A stretch of 64,000 bases of DNA. Source: Gari tellinella. Taxonomy: Eukaryota; Mollusca; Bivalvia; Cardiida; Psammobiidae. The number at the start of each line of letters is the position of its first letter. The first letter of the stretch is position 1. The stretch lies in contig OV277864.1 in assembly GCA_922989275.2 (NCBI GenBank), positions 68,204,158-68,268,157 of the forward strand. The letters are read 5' to 3'. The translations under genes and the position numbers were made by a program. The notes beneath the pieces are model-generated. The model ran no database searches. It was not told the DNA's origin and was given only the letters and a program-made list of their open reading frames with translations. Below, one piece after another: positions 30,675 to 42,112 of the stretch.

Positions 30675-30815
30675 TCAAACCCATCATCGCCTGTTTTGAA
30701 CACGTGACCACTTAAAGCAGATAGAAAGAAAAAATAATGAGCCATAATTAGCTTTTCTTCAGTGGAAGAATTAATTGAATGTGTAAAAGGGCTTATCTAT
30801 GGAGTAAGGGGTTAA
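30675..30815 (+). mobile_element. Family 1 MITE, deleted
   Basis: AAACCCATCATCGCCTGTTT, GTGACCACTTAAAGCAGATA ... CTTCAGTGGAAGAATTAATT ... TATGGAGTAAGGGGTTAA; most of the hairpin is gone. Confidence 0.65.
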
Positions 30816-31090
30816 ACACTGTTAGAGGATAGGTTACGGGTATTTGCTCTTCTGGCTATTGAAGAAAAGGTTAACTGGCTAGCACAGGGAACTAAAAGGT
30901 GATGAGTTAATTTTAGAACTTCAGCAAATAACAATCTTGAAGCAGAAGACATATACCACTGTTTGTCATAATGATTGTGCATAATTATGTTTTAGTACTG
31001 TATGTTTCACCTTGAATCATCATTCATCAGCAGGGTGCGCAAAGGTCAAAACTTTTTCAACTACTGCCTACAGTAACACTGGGGTTAATA

Positions 31091-31304
31091 TTAACCCTTA
31101 GCCCGCCAAATAAATTGTCGTCTGCTATATTTCTCGTCTGCTTCAAGTTTCAAAGTGCTTCAAAGTTGCTCAAAATTGCTGAAAATGTTTTCCGAGTGTC
31201 AAACAGCTTGGATCCGGATGAGACGCCGAGTTACTCGGCGTCTCATCCGGATCCAAGCTGTTTGCATATGGAGATATAGTCGTGACTGGCAGGCTAAGGG
31301 TTAA
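31091..31304 (+). mobile_element. Family 3 MITE, intact copy 2
   Basis: 214 bp, TTAA to TTAA, near-identical to 11087-11300 (five differences). In this copy the hairpin arms GGATCCGGATGAGACGCCGA and their mirror are perfect. Confidence 0.9.
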
Positions 31305-31502
31305 ATGGCCACTTGAAACATGATTAATTGATAGACTCATTATAAACGTAGCAGCTTAATGCAGGACAAAAGTAATGCAGAAAGCTTCTACCCTAGCAGA
31401 CACAGCAAGTTGAAGCAGTCCGGAAGTAAAACCTCAAGGCACATTTTGCTTTACATTCAACCTGCTTTAATTGGTCACCTCTGCCTTTAAAACAAAGACA
31501 GG

Positions 31503-32890
31503 TTGTGAGTTCAATCCATCGCCGGACCAAGTCCAGTGTTTTCTCCAGCCCGCGCCCTTGCGTTTTTTAGCACACTAAAATCACGAAGAACACACTTACG
31601 TACTTACCCGGGGCCCTTTAGGGCGCACTCGCGGTAATAAATGACCATTGTTGTTTTCAATTGGGCAATCCAAAAATTATAGCAGTTCGAACTCTATTTT
31701 GGAATTCCTCAAGATTGCTATATATAGCTGTATAAAGTTCTAATGATAAACACAAAATTAAACCGAGACTGTTCTCCATTTGCGCAACATGATCGTCTAC
31801 ACGCTTTGTGCAATTAAATTGCACTGCATTTCCAAGCTTCTAGAATGAGCATAATGCAGGTAGAATGCTGGACCAGTTAAAAAATATCAGTATCGCATAA
31901 AAATGAATCCGTATCCATTAAATTCGACAATGTATCTTCCCAAGATGATTTAAAACAATTGCTTTTAATGGAATGAACAATAAGATCTGACGGCCTAAAG
32001 AGCGCAAGATAAATACTTGTTATTTGAAAAATTCGAAAAACTACCGAAAATCGGAATAGGGAGCCGTACAATGGTCCGGCAAACGATTACAATTGAAATA
32101 AACATGTATGGCAGACGGTGCAGTGATCGAGCTGAACATATTGAGTTTTGTACACATGAAACAAAACAGACGCACGGTCAGTAGATGTAGTTTAATCTCA
32201 AAATAAAAGTATCCCAAACCTTATTGAAAAGTCTAAACAAAATGTCGCAATGAGATTTTCCAACTCGGACTCGCTAAAAAATGTTTCATTGAAAGTGAAA
32301 GTAGCCTTAATACCATGTTGACATGCTTAATACCGACGGAAAAAATGATCGCTGGCTGAATTACAACACAGACACGAAAACAGTGTTTTGTTCAGTTCGT
32401 GAAGAATTAGACAAAACCCAGCCTGATGTCAGTAACATGCAACTTCAAGGAAAGCACATCGACTCTGCATTTGCCTAAAATTTGTACCACTGTTAATTTA
32501 GGCTAAATTAACAGTGGTACGATTTGCTCTGACCGATTCATACATGAAACACACCACATTTTATGATAATTGAAAAGCATGGAGACCGTTTAGTTAACTT
32601 CAAAACAGCATATTTAATAAGTAAAGAATTATTATTACAAAGTTTGAACAATTTTTTTAAAAAGGCCCTCTAGTTTGGAAAAGGGCCCCCTAAACTGTTA
32701 CCAATGGGCCCTCAAGGGCCCCCTGTGAGTAAAAGCTGGAGAAAACACTGCAAGTCCTTCGGATAAGACTTTATAAACTGAGTTTCGATGTATCAGTGTG
32801 TTACAATGGGCACCAAAAAGAACCAGAGAACTCTGTTGATAATTAGAGTAGGGCATCGCGCCTATGTTTTCTGTATCCACTTCCCTCTCT
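31503..32890 (+). mobile_element. tRNA-type SINE split by a hAT-like element
   Basis: 31503-31533 (GTTGTGAGTTCAATCCATCG, a B-box-like GTTCAATCC) continues at 32757 with CTTCGGATAAGACTTTATAA, then ACCAAAAAGAACCAGAGAAC and GAGTAGGGCATCGCGCC. This series (B box, CTTCGGA..GAC, TTAAAGAACC, AGTAGGG) is common to animal tRNA-derived SINEs. The A box is missing. Confidence 0.65.
31534..32750. mobile_element. 1.2-kb hAT-like element, 6-bp duplication CAAGTC
   Basis: Perfect ends CAGTGTTTTCTCCAGC and GCTGGAGAAAACACTG, flanked by CAAGTC on both sides (31528-31533, 32751-32756). The interior holds GGGCCC-rich subterminal blocks (GGGGCCCTTTAGGGCGC; AAGGGCCCCCT) and a hairpin GTACCACTGTTAATTTAG / CTAAATTAACAGTGGTAC at 32486-32521. 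No transposase frame survives. Confidence 0.88.
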
Positions 32891-33344
32891 CTAGGCATCC
32901 AATAAGCTCATAGTCTCATGACAGAAAGACGTTAACAAACAAACCAAACGATCAAAACGAAGAAACTGGCTATGGGGTAGAGTAACAGCAGAACAAAGTA
33001 ATGCAGAAAGCTCCAGCCGAAGGGCTGTATCGGGCGGGCACATTCAAACATTTCCTACTTTCAGTAGAAGAAAGATGTCTGAGTCTAGATGACATAACAA
33101 CATGACAGGCGGCCGATGACCATATCATAACGTCATCATGGTGACAAGACTCAACTTGTAACAAGACAGTTGTCCTGACATCAAAAGTCCTTGTTAGGTA
33201 AAACCTAACATTCTATACATCATGTACAAATTACTAGCAAGTGTACTAGTTACTACATGTAGTTGTTAATTGTATCACTATATTGTAGGGCCGTCAGGGG
33301 AATGTGCTTCCTTGACAGAAATGTTTATGCAGTTTTGCATATTA

Positions 33345-33496
33345 ACATTTTTTAATGCATTACCTAATAGATACACATTTTTACGTCTTGTTTAATTTTA
33401 TTTTTTTTACTAGAGACAATAGTTCTATTTTATACAGCCATGAATATACACTGTAAGAATATGTCCTATATCTTGAAGGAGCATTCTGCTTGCTTT
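33345..33496 (-). mobile_element. Family 1 MITE, truncated, reverse
   Basis: TTAATGCATTACCTAATAGA, TACACATTTTTACG ... TATACAGCCATGAATATACA ... AGGAGCATTCTGCTT; hairpin mostly lost. Confidence 0.6.
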
Positions 33497-33998
33497 CTGA
33501 ACCCATTATACCCCATAGCCTGTTTCTAGTTTTTAAAACAAGTTACTACTTAACTCTTTCCTCCCTAAAACTTTAAATGGACAATTCCAGTTTACATTTA
33601 AGTCTAGTCCATTTCTGACTTTTAAGGGTTGTTTTTGTCAATGTTTGGCATTATGACAAACAGTAAAGACCCTGATCAGAGGGCTCCTTTAGGAGCCCTC
33701 TGATCTGGGTCTTCACTGTTTGCATAGGACAAGTGTACTATTCACAGGTACACTGTTTGAAAAGGACGCCTATACGCGGGATTAGGGTTCAAAGGGTTAA
33801 AGCAGGTTGAAAGTAAAGCAGAATGCGCCTTAGGGCGCATTCTGCTTAACTTTCAGCCTGCTTTAAGCAAAAATCTGCTAGATTATAGAAAATATTTCTT
33901 AAGGTACATATTCATAATTGTGTAAATTGGAACTATTTTCCTCAATGGATGAATACACTAGAGGCGTAAAAAGGCGTATTTATGGGATAATGGGTAAA
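33497..33998 (+). mobile_element. Family 1 MITE split by a Family 2 MITE
   Basis: TGAACCCATTATACCCCATA ... AAGTTACTAC then, after the insert, TTAAAGCAGGTTGAAAGTAA, hairpin GCGCCTTAGGGCGC near 33833 ... TATGGGATAATGGGTAA. Removing the insert and one TTAA restores the Family 1 arm CTTAAAGCAGG. Confidence 0.88.
33550..33800 (+). mobile_element. Family 2 MITE with clean TTAA duplication
   Basis: TTAA 33550-33553 and 33797-33800 enclose a 243-bp element: CTCTTTCCTCCCTAAAACTT ... GATTAGGGTTCAAAGGG. Hairpin about 33690. Defines the ends of Family 2. Confidence 0.92.
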
Positions 33999-34054
33999 GC
34001 AACAATCTGTCTTAAATACTGAAAAGGAGCCCAAACAACTTTAACCCTTTCAAC

Positions 34055-34155
34055 ACTGAAGACCTGTATTGAAAATCTTTGCAAACAGTTTGAATCTAGA
34101 TCAGGTCCCACTAAACGTAGGGCTTATCAGGATCCAAACTGTTTGACACTTGCAC
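34055..34155. repeat. Decayed Family 3-type hairpin
   Basis: AACAGTTTGAATCTAGATCA and TATCAGGATCCAAACTGTTT pair about 34115. Confidence 0.55.
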
Positions 34156-34389
34156 TTCCTGTTTCTGTTAAAATATGTGTATAAAGAAAATAAATTTCAA
34201 TGATTTTAGCAAATTTAGTATACAGTACTGTGTTCAGTTTCTTAAGACAATTCTTTATGTCAAATAGGAAGGAAAGCGATTATAGAATAATTGATTTACA
34301 GCTAGTTATGAGATTGTCAATGCCACAGTTGTTGTTATCCTGAAAACAGTACCGCGGTAATACTAATGCTTTGCCCGATACAAAGCGGT

Positions 34390-34610
34390 AGAGAGAAATC
34401 TTTGCATGCTGGGTAATTTTTTCGTCAGCACCAATTGTCATCTGCTACTGTTCTAAAAATAGATTTTTCTAAATTTCTTTTCAAAACAGGGTTGGAGTGT
34501 CAAACAGTTTGAATCCAGATGAGACGCCGCGTTATGCGGCGTCTCATCTGGATCTAAACTGTTTGTAAAGGTAATCACTATGGCACATATCTGCCACTAG
34601 AATGGCAAGA
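34390..34610 (-). mobile_element. Family 3 relative, reverse orientation
   Basis: TTTGCATGCTGGGTAATTTT, TTCGTCAGCACCAATTGTCA, then hairpin AATCCAGATGAGACGCCGCG / CGGCGTCTCATCTGGATC about 34534 and GGCACATATCTGCCACTAG. Arms are almost perfect. Confidence 0.7.
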
Positions 34611-34899
34611 CATTTTTTTTTCTGTAATTCCTGTGTAAGCATTTCTTGTTAACAGCATCACTCCAGTACGGTACTGTATAGAAATGTCTATAATGGGCTT
34701 GATATTCTCAATTTCTCTAGAGGATTTAGATACATGTCTAGAAAGAATTTCAATGAATCTAGTACACAATATAATTGGCATCTTGTAGCTTTGAAATGTC
34801 TATAAGGTCCTTCTAGTTATAAGGTGGCCATTCCCCCTTTCAGTGACAATATTGCGCAATCCCACACACTTTCATCTGTGAACATTATACTGGTTATTT

Positions 34900-34970
34900 T
34901 TGCAAACAGTTTGGATCCAGATCAGGCCCCACATTTGTGGGGCCTGATCTGGATCCAAACTGTTTGTCAA
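34900..34970. repeat. Perfect Family 3-type hairpin
   Basis: CAAACAGTTTGGATCCAGAT, CAGGCCCCAC and GTGGGGCCTG, ATCTGGATCCAAACTGTTTG pair base for base about 34936. Confidence 0.8.
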
Positions 34971-35136
34971 TTGGATTCTAAATCTGTCAAATTAACTTTA
35001 TCTTAAGATACTTTATTTAATATCAGTTTTCAAAAACAATGCAGTAGCTATTTGTAGAGATGACAATTATCTATAAACGTAAGGGCTAATAGAAGCTGGT
35101 CATATTTAATTCATGGAATCATCTATGATGATGAAC

Positions 35137-35181
35137 AATGAACATGATCCATAGAATGAACATGATCCATAGAATGAACAA
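35137..35181. repeat. 18-bp tandem repeat
   Basis: AATGAACATGATCCATAG occurs at 35137 and 35155, with a partial third unit. Confidence 0.85.
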
Positions 35182-35490
35182 CAACAAATATATCATGTAG
35201 CATTAATGACATATGTTTCCCATTAAATCCTGAAAACTGGAAGAATTTGGTCTCCAAACATTCAGTTTTGTCGTGACAGATACGGCAAAACAATCTGAAA
35301 CACCCCAAACCCTTAACCCATTTCTCCACAAATATGCCTTTTTATGGCTTTAATTTATTCCTCCACTGATTTTGGATGATGTAATTCAAAGATCAAGACC
35401 AAATTAATTTTAGAATTGGATATCGTTTTCTGTGTTTAACTTTTTTGTTTTCCATTAGAAAGTTATCTTTTTGCAAAACTCTAGCTTTTT

Positions 35491-35704
35491 TTAACCCATT
35501 CCCTCCATAGAAGTTCCTTAATAAAGAGCACCAGTCCTACTCCTCCAAATAAGTCTCAAAAATGAATATTTATTGACAATGTTGAATACAGATGACAGCT
35601 TAAAGCTGATGAATGTAAAGCAGAATATTCCTTGAAAACTTTCTGCTTTACTTGCTTTACACAATATCCAGCCTTAAAAAACAAACTATGGGATAATGGG
35701 TTAA
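35491..35704 (+). mobile_element. Diverged TTAA MITE related to Family 1
   Basis: TTAACCCATTCCCTCCATAG ... weak hairpin AAGCAGAATATTCC / AACTTTCTGCTTTACTTGCT ... TATGGGATAATGGGTTAA. Confidence 0.65.
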
Positions 35705-36026
35705 CTTTTGGCACAATGAGTAATTTTCAAGGTGTTATTTTGTCCGTTTCAACGTCTTAATTTATTTTTGTTTTCATTTTCAACCTAAATCATACAGAAA
35801 TTTAATCTCAGTTTGGATCCAGATCAGGGCCTCTCAATTGTGAGGCCAGATCTGCATCCAAACTGCTTGCATAATTATGTTGTATACAATTTTAAAATTT
35901 AACTGACAACATGATAAAGCTAAGCTCCGCCCCAGTGTCAATGTCACATCTCCAGTGATAAATGATCCTTAAAAGTTATTTATTAACCTGTACACTAGCT
36001 GCTGTCACTTTCGGATGGGCAATTAA

Positions 36027-36434
36027 CAGTAAACCTCTCTATTACAACCACTAAATACTGTTGATTACCAGGAGGTTAATCCATTACCCCTTAAAAACGC
36101 CTTTTTATGCCTCTATTTATTCCTCCACTGAAGAAAATAGTTCCAATTTATACAGCCAAGAATATGTACCAGAAGAAATATTTTCTATATCCTAGCAGAT
36201 GGTAGCTTAAAGCAGGCCGAAAGTAAAGCAGAATGTGCCTTAAGGCACATTCTGCTTTACTTTCAACCTGCTTTAAGTGGTCACCTGTTTTCAAAGCTAG
36301 AAATAGGATAAGAGGTAATGGGTTAAGGCAGGTGACTGCTTAAAGCAAAGGTGAACGTAAAACAGAAAGCTGTCACCTGTCTTTTATACAATCAATTAGC
36401 CTTCTTTTTAGTGGTAGTGATAGAAGTTTTACTG
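36027..36434. mobile_element. Pogo-like MITE split by a Family 1 MITE
   Basis: CAGTAAACCTCTCTATTACA ... GATTACCAGGAGG at the left; GGCAGGTGACTGCTTAAAGC ... GTGATAGAAGTTTTACTG/TA at the right. Related copies read GTTTAAGGCAGGTGGCTGC here, so the insert used a TTAA already in the host element. Confidence 0.82.
36076..36326 (-). mobile_element. Family 1 MITE inside a pogo-like MITE
   Basis: TTAA 36076-36079 and 36323-36326. Reverse orientation: TCCATTACCCCTTAAAAACG ... hairpin near 36242 ... GAGGTAATGGG. Confidence 0.88.
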
Positions 36435-36546
36435 TATTCCATTTCTAAACAATGACCAGTTTAATTGATATAATCTCAAAAAGTTTGTTTCCAAACTAAT
36501 TATAAGTATGACAGTGTAGACCCTGTTCAGTCTGACAGAGGGTTCT

Positions 36547-36835
36547 TTAACCCATTACGCCATTGATACACCTTTTTACACATTCATTTTAACTGATTCA
36601 TCCACTGAAGAAAATAGTTCCAATATATATTTTATACAGTCATGAATAATTGAATATGCACCATAAGAAATATTATCTTAATCCTAGCAGATGTTACTAA
36701 GCTTAAAGCAGGCTGAATGTACAGCAGAATGTGCCTTAAGCCTTAAGTCACATTCTGCTTTACTTTCAACCTTCTTTCAGTGCATGGTTACCTATCTTCA
36801 AAACTAGAAATACGCTAGTAGATAATGAGTTCAAT
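36547..36835 (-). mobile_element. Family 1 MITE, reverse, after a Family 2 arm
   Basis: TTAACCCATTACGCCATTGA ... GCTGAATGTACAGCAGAATG ... GATAATGAGTTCAA. Preceded by GACCCTGTTCAGTCTGACAG, AGGGTTCT, half of a Family 2 hairpin, so it probably landed near that hairpin's centre; the other arm is lost. Confidence 0.7.
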
Positions 36836-36994
36836 TGAACAGATAGCCTGAAAATTTCAGCTCTTCTCAAGTTTGTTAGCAGATTAGAGAAAATGAAAAA
36901 TATGTCCTTGAATTTGATTAATGCTTTTCTAACTCCCAATTTCTTCTTAAAGCCCGAAAAACTCAGTGTAACAAAAGAGCAACAACCTGACATA

Positions 36995-37206
36995 CAGTAA
37001 AACCTAAACTATAACAGCCACGCCAAAATACGACTCATTTCTCGAGGTGTTAAAGAAAATTGGTAGGTTAAAGCAAGATGATAGTAAAGCAGAAAGCTCC
37101 TATAAGGAGCTTTCTGCTTTACTCTCATCTTGCTTTAAGCAGACTCCTGCCTTAGACATAAAAAACATGCATTACTTTGAGTGGTTGAAAAAGTGATATT
37201 TTACTG
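36995..37206. mobile_element. Pogo-like MITE
   Basis: TA/CAGTAAAACCTAAACTATAA ... hairpin GCAGAAAGCTCCTATAAGGA.. near 37101 ... AAAGTGATATTTTACTG. The left TA is present; the right base pair is TC. Confidence 0.75.
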
Positions 37207-37509
37207 TCACAAAATAATTCGAAGTGAGAGAATCGCCATTAATACCAAACAATACTGAATCATCAGAATGCATTGGGTAGCTGTTTTAAGACTCGTTTTA
37301 AAAACGTGGGAGACTATAATGAAACAAATTAAGCAGACAATTGAACAACCTTCCTAGAATTGTATGACAAATGAGTTAAATATAACTTCCGGTTCCCGAG
37401 CATTTCTGCCTTCATTGCATCAATAATCTATTCAACATAGCACATGAACCTTCTTCAGGAGTACAGTGTTTTAATCATTACTGAATGGGAACAGAATTCA
37501 ATGCATTCA

Positions 37510-37590
37510 TCTTTTGTAAATAGTGCAGACCCAGGTCACAGGGCTCCTTCAGAGGGCTATGGGTCTACAATGTTTCTCATACTTCAAATA
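37510..37590. repeat. Decayed Family 2 hairpin core
   Basis: AATAGTGCAGACCCAGGTCA and ATGGGTCTACAATGTTT pair imperfectly about 37547. Confidence 0.5.
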
Positions 37591-37681
37591 CAGTGTTGTG
37601 ACGAACCCCTCAAGAGACGGCATAAACTGCTCATTCATCAGAAATGGAATAGGCCATTTTCAAAAGTCAGCGCGGCAAGGG

Positions 37682-37955
37682 TTAACTCATTAATCCATAG
37701 CCTGTTTCTAGTTTTAAAGACAGGTAATCACTTAAAACTGGTTGGAAGTGAAGCAGACTGTGCTTAATGCACATTCTGATTTACTTACAGCCTGCTTTAA
37801 GCTATCATCTGAGAGGATATAGAAAATATTTCTTATAGTGTTACTGTGTCTAGTCATGACACATTACTGTATTAAATGAAACTATATAAATTTTGCTTTA
37901 GTGGCGGAATAAATTCGTGGCATAGTAAAGGCATGTTAATGGGGTTATTGGTTTA
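37682..37955 (+). mobile_element. Family 1 MITE, forward, diverged
   Basis: TTAACTCATTAATCCATAGC ... hairpin near 37767 ... GTTAATGGGGTTATTGGTTTAA. Confidence 0.7.
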
Positions 37956-38789
37956 AGTTTTCACACAATAGACTTTGAAGATAAAAAGAAGAAAATAATA
38001 GTAACTTTTCATTTTCTAAATGTCTCTTTTCTCGAGCCCTAGTGTTTAAAAATATGAAACTGTAAACAGGCCTTGAAAAGATTTGATCTCCCATATGAAG
38101 TTTTATTTCTTAACATTACAGCAAGTATAACCGGCTTACAATTGATCACAATGACACACTGTAGAGTGTTCACGCTTCAGTTGACCAACTATGTCAGCTT
38201 CAATAGAATTCATCTTGATCAATTTAACTTACACAGCATGTAAATTATTGGCCGTATATATATAGTACTTTCACCAGCAAAGAAAGAGTAGCAATTTGTC
38301 ACCACCAGAGAAAAACTGCTGGTACGACTTGCTGTGACAATTTAGCCTTTCCTCCACAGAAGTCAATTAGGACACCTGTACCATTTCCCCATGCCTAACC
38401 CTAACCCTAACAGATGGCAACTTAAAGTAGGTTAAAGGAGCTTTATGTTTAAAGCAGTCAACTATCTTAAACCCAAATAGAAACACAGGTTTTTTTAAGC
38501 TATGTCTAATCAGCCACACAAGCATCCCTGCATACAAATGTTCAGTGATTAATGCTAAATACAGGTGCCTGCTTCATAAAAGCAAGATGAAGTTAATTTA
38601 CTTTTAAAGCAAAAATAACCTATAGGATCTTTCTGCTTTCCTTTAATCTTGTTTTAAGCTGCCATCTGCTTCACATCCTATTGTTCTATATAATAAATAC
38701 TACAGTGCTCTCTCTCTACAACAACACCAAATGGGAGACAAGGATTTTGTTCGTTGTTTGGAGGGAGTTGTAACAGGGAGGGAAATTAA

Positions 38790-38860
38790 CTTACATTTGC
38801 AAACAGCTTGAATCCAGATCAGACGCCGCGTCTGATCTGGATTCAAGCTGTTTTGTCACT
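38790..38860. repeat. Family 3-type hairpin
   Basis: GCAAACAGCTTGAATCCAGA, TCAGACG and CGTCTGA, TCTGGATTCAAGCTGTTTTG pair about 38828. The same arm is at 51925-51965. Confidence 0.7.
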
Positions 38861-39066
38861 CATCATTAGGTCTTTTTCTGTCAAAATGTCTAATATATGA
38901 CTTTGAGAAAAACAGCAGACAATCATATTAATCAGACGATATTGCAACAGTGAAAGGGTTAGACATAATTGTCTAGTTTTGATGAACAGCGACAAGTGTT
39001 GTTGTAAGGAGGGAATCAGTGTTCAGAGGGCCGTTGTAGGGAGGAAGCACTGTATATCACTACACC

Positions 39067-39258
39067 CAGAGCACCAGATAAGGGTAGTTTTTCAAAAACT
39101 AAAATCTTTATTTCAGAATTAAACCCTATGGTGTCACTACTCATTAGAATCGTCTCTTTGAGACGATTCTAATGAGTAGTAACACCATAGGATTTGGTGC
39201 TGAATAAGTGAGAAAATGTTCGATTTGTTGAAATAACTACCTTTTATCTGGAGCCCTG
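39067..39258. mobile_element. CAGGGCTCC-end MITE with 5-bp duplication ACACC
   Basis: 192 bp, CAGAGCACCAGATAAGGGTA ... TTTTATCTGGAGCCCTG, flanked by ACACC at 39062-39066 and 39259-39263. Hairpin ATCGTCTCTTTGAGACGAT near 39159. Confidence 0.9.
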
Positions 39259-39834
39259 ACACCTATAGATGATTCACACTGATGGCAACGGAGGAATAGG
39301 TAAGAGGGTTCACAGAAGACTCAAGGTCATTGATCTTGGGGGCGATACTCATAACCCTGTGACAATTTCCAACCTGACTTGATACATTCCGATAGCTGAA
39401 AGTCATCTCCAAGTTGTCATTCCTTTCATTGTTTATTCAAGCTTCCTGTGATAACCAGTCACCATAGACCTCCAGGTGAAGTGAAGGTTAGTGCCTTGAT
39501 CATACCACAGAGCTTAGTGTCTGCCAGAGGAAATGTCCAGTGCAAACCACTGGGTTCAGGTTATGAAAAGCTCAAATCTGACCAATCAGATGCTTGAAAA
39601 CAATCTCAGACTCAACTCAAACCCTTTATAACCTTGGGGCCAAACTTCAGAAGAAAAGGCTGCTGGCATCAAACATCAAACCAAACCCTAATTAGAAGTA
39701 ACAACATAGGGCTTAGAGCAAACGTAAGAATTTTAGCATCTAAAATATCCCCCTAATCAACACCTACAACCAGAATAGCCTGTTTAATACAAGTTGAAGT
39801 AATAGCATCTTACACTCTAAAGCACAGTAAACGG

Positions 39835-40006
39835 TAACCCCTCTAATACAACTACTAAAGAGTGTTGGTTTTGTGTTCAAGACAGGTGACTGTTTAAAGC
39901 AGGATAAAAGTAAAGCAGAAAGCTCCTATAGGAGATTTCTGCTTTACATTCATCATGCTTTTCACAGTCTACTTCTCAATGGTTGTAATAGAGAGGTTTC
40001 ATTCTG
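39835..40006. mobile_element. Pogo-like MITE, diverged
   Basis: CAGTAAACGGTAACCCCTCT ... GACAGGTGACTGTTTAAAGC, hairpin near 39927 ... TTGTAATAGAGAGGTTTCAT. Confidence 0.7.
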
Positions 40007-40232
40007 CATAAGCGTTGTCCTGACTACATTATATATTCATATAAACAGGTTTACAACAAATTTTTAATGTCAACAGCCACAATGTACACAGTTATAAATA
40101 TTTAATTAGCACCTTTTATATATGGTATTTACAGCCGCAGTCAGATTCTACACCTTGATACAGATTAAGACAATAAAGGTACACATGTACAGCCATATAT
40201 AGTAGTCAGGTTAAGGCTTGCTTCAGAGACAA

Positions 40233-40437
40233 AAATAGCCTGTTTTAAGTTTGAAGACAGGTAAAAACTTAGAGCAGGATAAAAGTAAAGCAGAATAAGC
40301 TTTAAGGTGCATTCTGCTTTACTTTCAGTCTGCTTTAAGCTACCATCTGCTTGAATGTAGAAAATATTTCTTGTAATACATATTCATGATTGTATAATTA
40401 ATTTGAAGTATTTTCCTCTGCAGAGGAAAAAATTAAC
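40233..40437 (+). mobile_element. Family 1 MITE, left end lost
   Basis: AATAGCCTGTTTTAAGTTTG ... hairpin near 40301 ... CATATTCATGATTGTATAAT ... CTGCAGAGGAAAAAATTAA. Confidence 0.65.
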
Positions 40438-40583
40438 AGTTAGAATCCAGATCAGATGCAGATTTACTCTGCAACTCATCTGAACCAAACAATTTATCTT
40501 GCTTATATATATATGAATGATCAATCCAAGGATCTCCTATACACTGCTAAAGGTTTAAAGAAAGAACACTCTACTCTCATCCC

Positions 40584-40860
40584 TTAACCCATTACCCCTG
40601 TTTCTAGTTTTGAAGGTGACCACATTAAGGTGCATAGTTTTGAAGAGAGGTGACCACTTAAAGCAGGTTGAAAGTAAAGCAGAATGCGCCTTAAGGCGCA
40701 TTCTGCTTTACTTTCAGCCTGCTTTAAGCTTTTATTTGATAGGATAAGTAAAAATATTTCTTATGGTATTTATTCATGACTGTGTAAATTGGAACTATTT
40801 TCTTCCATGGAGGAATAAATTAAAGGCGTAAAATGATGCATTTATGGAGTAATGGGTTAA
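40584..40860 (+). mobile_element. Family 1 MITE with partial left-arm duplication
   Basis: TTAACCCATTACCCCTGTTT, then TAGTTTTGAAGGTGACCACA and again TAGTTTTGAAGAGAGGTGAC; hairpin GCGCCTTAAGGCGC near 40693; ends TTATGGAGTAATGGGTTAA. Confidence 0.85.
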
Positions 40861-41093
40861 GATAATCTTCTTGTATCTTATATGTTTGACAAATTGCCCA
40901 ACAAAGCTAGGTTTACAATTGATTTTAGTTACTCTATCCATCCATTAATCATATTGTGAAGTGATATATTCCAGGGACTGTTTACTTGATGCTGCACTCT
41001 TAGACTGTAGGCTGTGACATTTAGACAAGAGTGTTAGCATCTGGGGGAGTGTATGACACTCCTTGCACATTTATATCTACAGTTTAACTTCTA

Positions 41094-41393
41094 TTAACTT
41101 GTTACCCTATAGATGAGTCTTTTAGCACATTTATTTATTCCAAAACTGAAGAAAATAGATCTTTTCCAATTTATAGTCATGAATATGTATTTCTTGTATA
41201 AGAAATATTTTCTATATTCTAGCAGATGGTAGTTTAAACATGCTGAAAGTAAAGCAGAATGCACCTTATGGTGCATTCTGCTTTACTTTCAACAATGCAC
41301 CTTAAGGTGCGTTCTGCTTTACTTTCAACCTACTTCAAGTGATTACCTGTCTTTAAAACTAGAACCATTCTAGACTTTGGAGTAAAGGGTTAA
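41094..41393 (-). mobile_element. Family 1 MITE, reverse, with duplicated hairpin arm
   Basis: TTAACTTGTTACCCTATAGA ... GCACCTTATGGTGC then a second GCACCTTAAGGTGC at 41298-41311 ... GGAGTAAAGGGTTAA. The arm TGCTTTACTTTCAAC is present twice. Confidence 0.8.
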
Positions 41394-41459
41394 GACAGAT
41401 TGTAGCTTGAAGCTGACTGAGAGTAAAACAGCCTGCTTTAAGCTAAAATCTGCCACCTT

Positions 41460-41690
41460 TTAACCCATTACTCCCATAGTCTGTTTCTAGGTTTTAAAGA
41501 TATGTGACCACTTAAAGCAGGTTGAAAGTAATGCAGAATATGTCCCTTAAAGCATATTTGTCTTTACTTTCAGCCTGCTTTAAGCTACCATCTGCTAGGA
41601 TATAGAAAATAAATCTTATTGCTCATATTCATAACTGTATGAATTGGAATTATTTTCTTTAGTGGAGGAATCCTATTGATGGGGTCAATG
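41460..41690 (+). mobile_element. Family 1 MITE, forward, right end decayed
   Basis: TTAACCCATTACTCCCATAG ... GCAGAATATGTCCCTTAAAG ... CTTTAGTGGAGGAATCC. Confidence 0.7.
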
Positions 41691-42112
41691 ATTGAGAATC
41701 TTTCTGTGTTACTTTCCAAGTTTCAGCCTACTTTAACCAACCCCCTATCTTCGATACTGAAATCATGCTATGGTGTGAAAAGGATAAGATAAACAACATC
41801 AATAACAGTGACCAGAAGCCTGTGTTCTGTCACCCAGCTTGTTAACTTATTGACATAAAGCCTGGCACAAGTCTTTGTATTTTGTATTGATTACATATTT
41901 GTTTGTCATTTATCTTATAATACAGCACAGATGTACTCTTGGTAGAGTACCGATATTAACCGACATAATATTGGCCAGATCTCATTAGGGGTCCTCAACC
42001 TAACAGCTACTCTAAGGAGCTGAACTGAAAGTCTCATAGATGGGTGGCAGCTTTATGATGGGGAAAAAGTACTGCAGAAATAATTCAAGAAATGTATTAC
42101 TTGTGCTCTAAC

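Noticed and set aside
38396..38415. Telomere-like CCTAACCCTAACCCTAACAG
   Set aside because: Only about three units, inside a decayed Family 1-like context; too short to call an interstitial telomere repeat.
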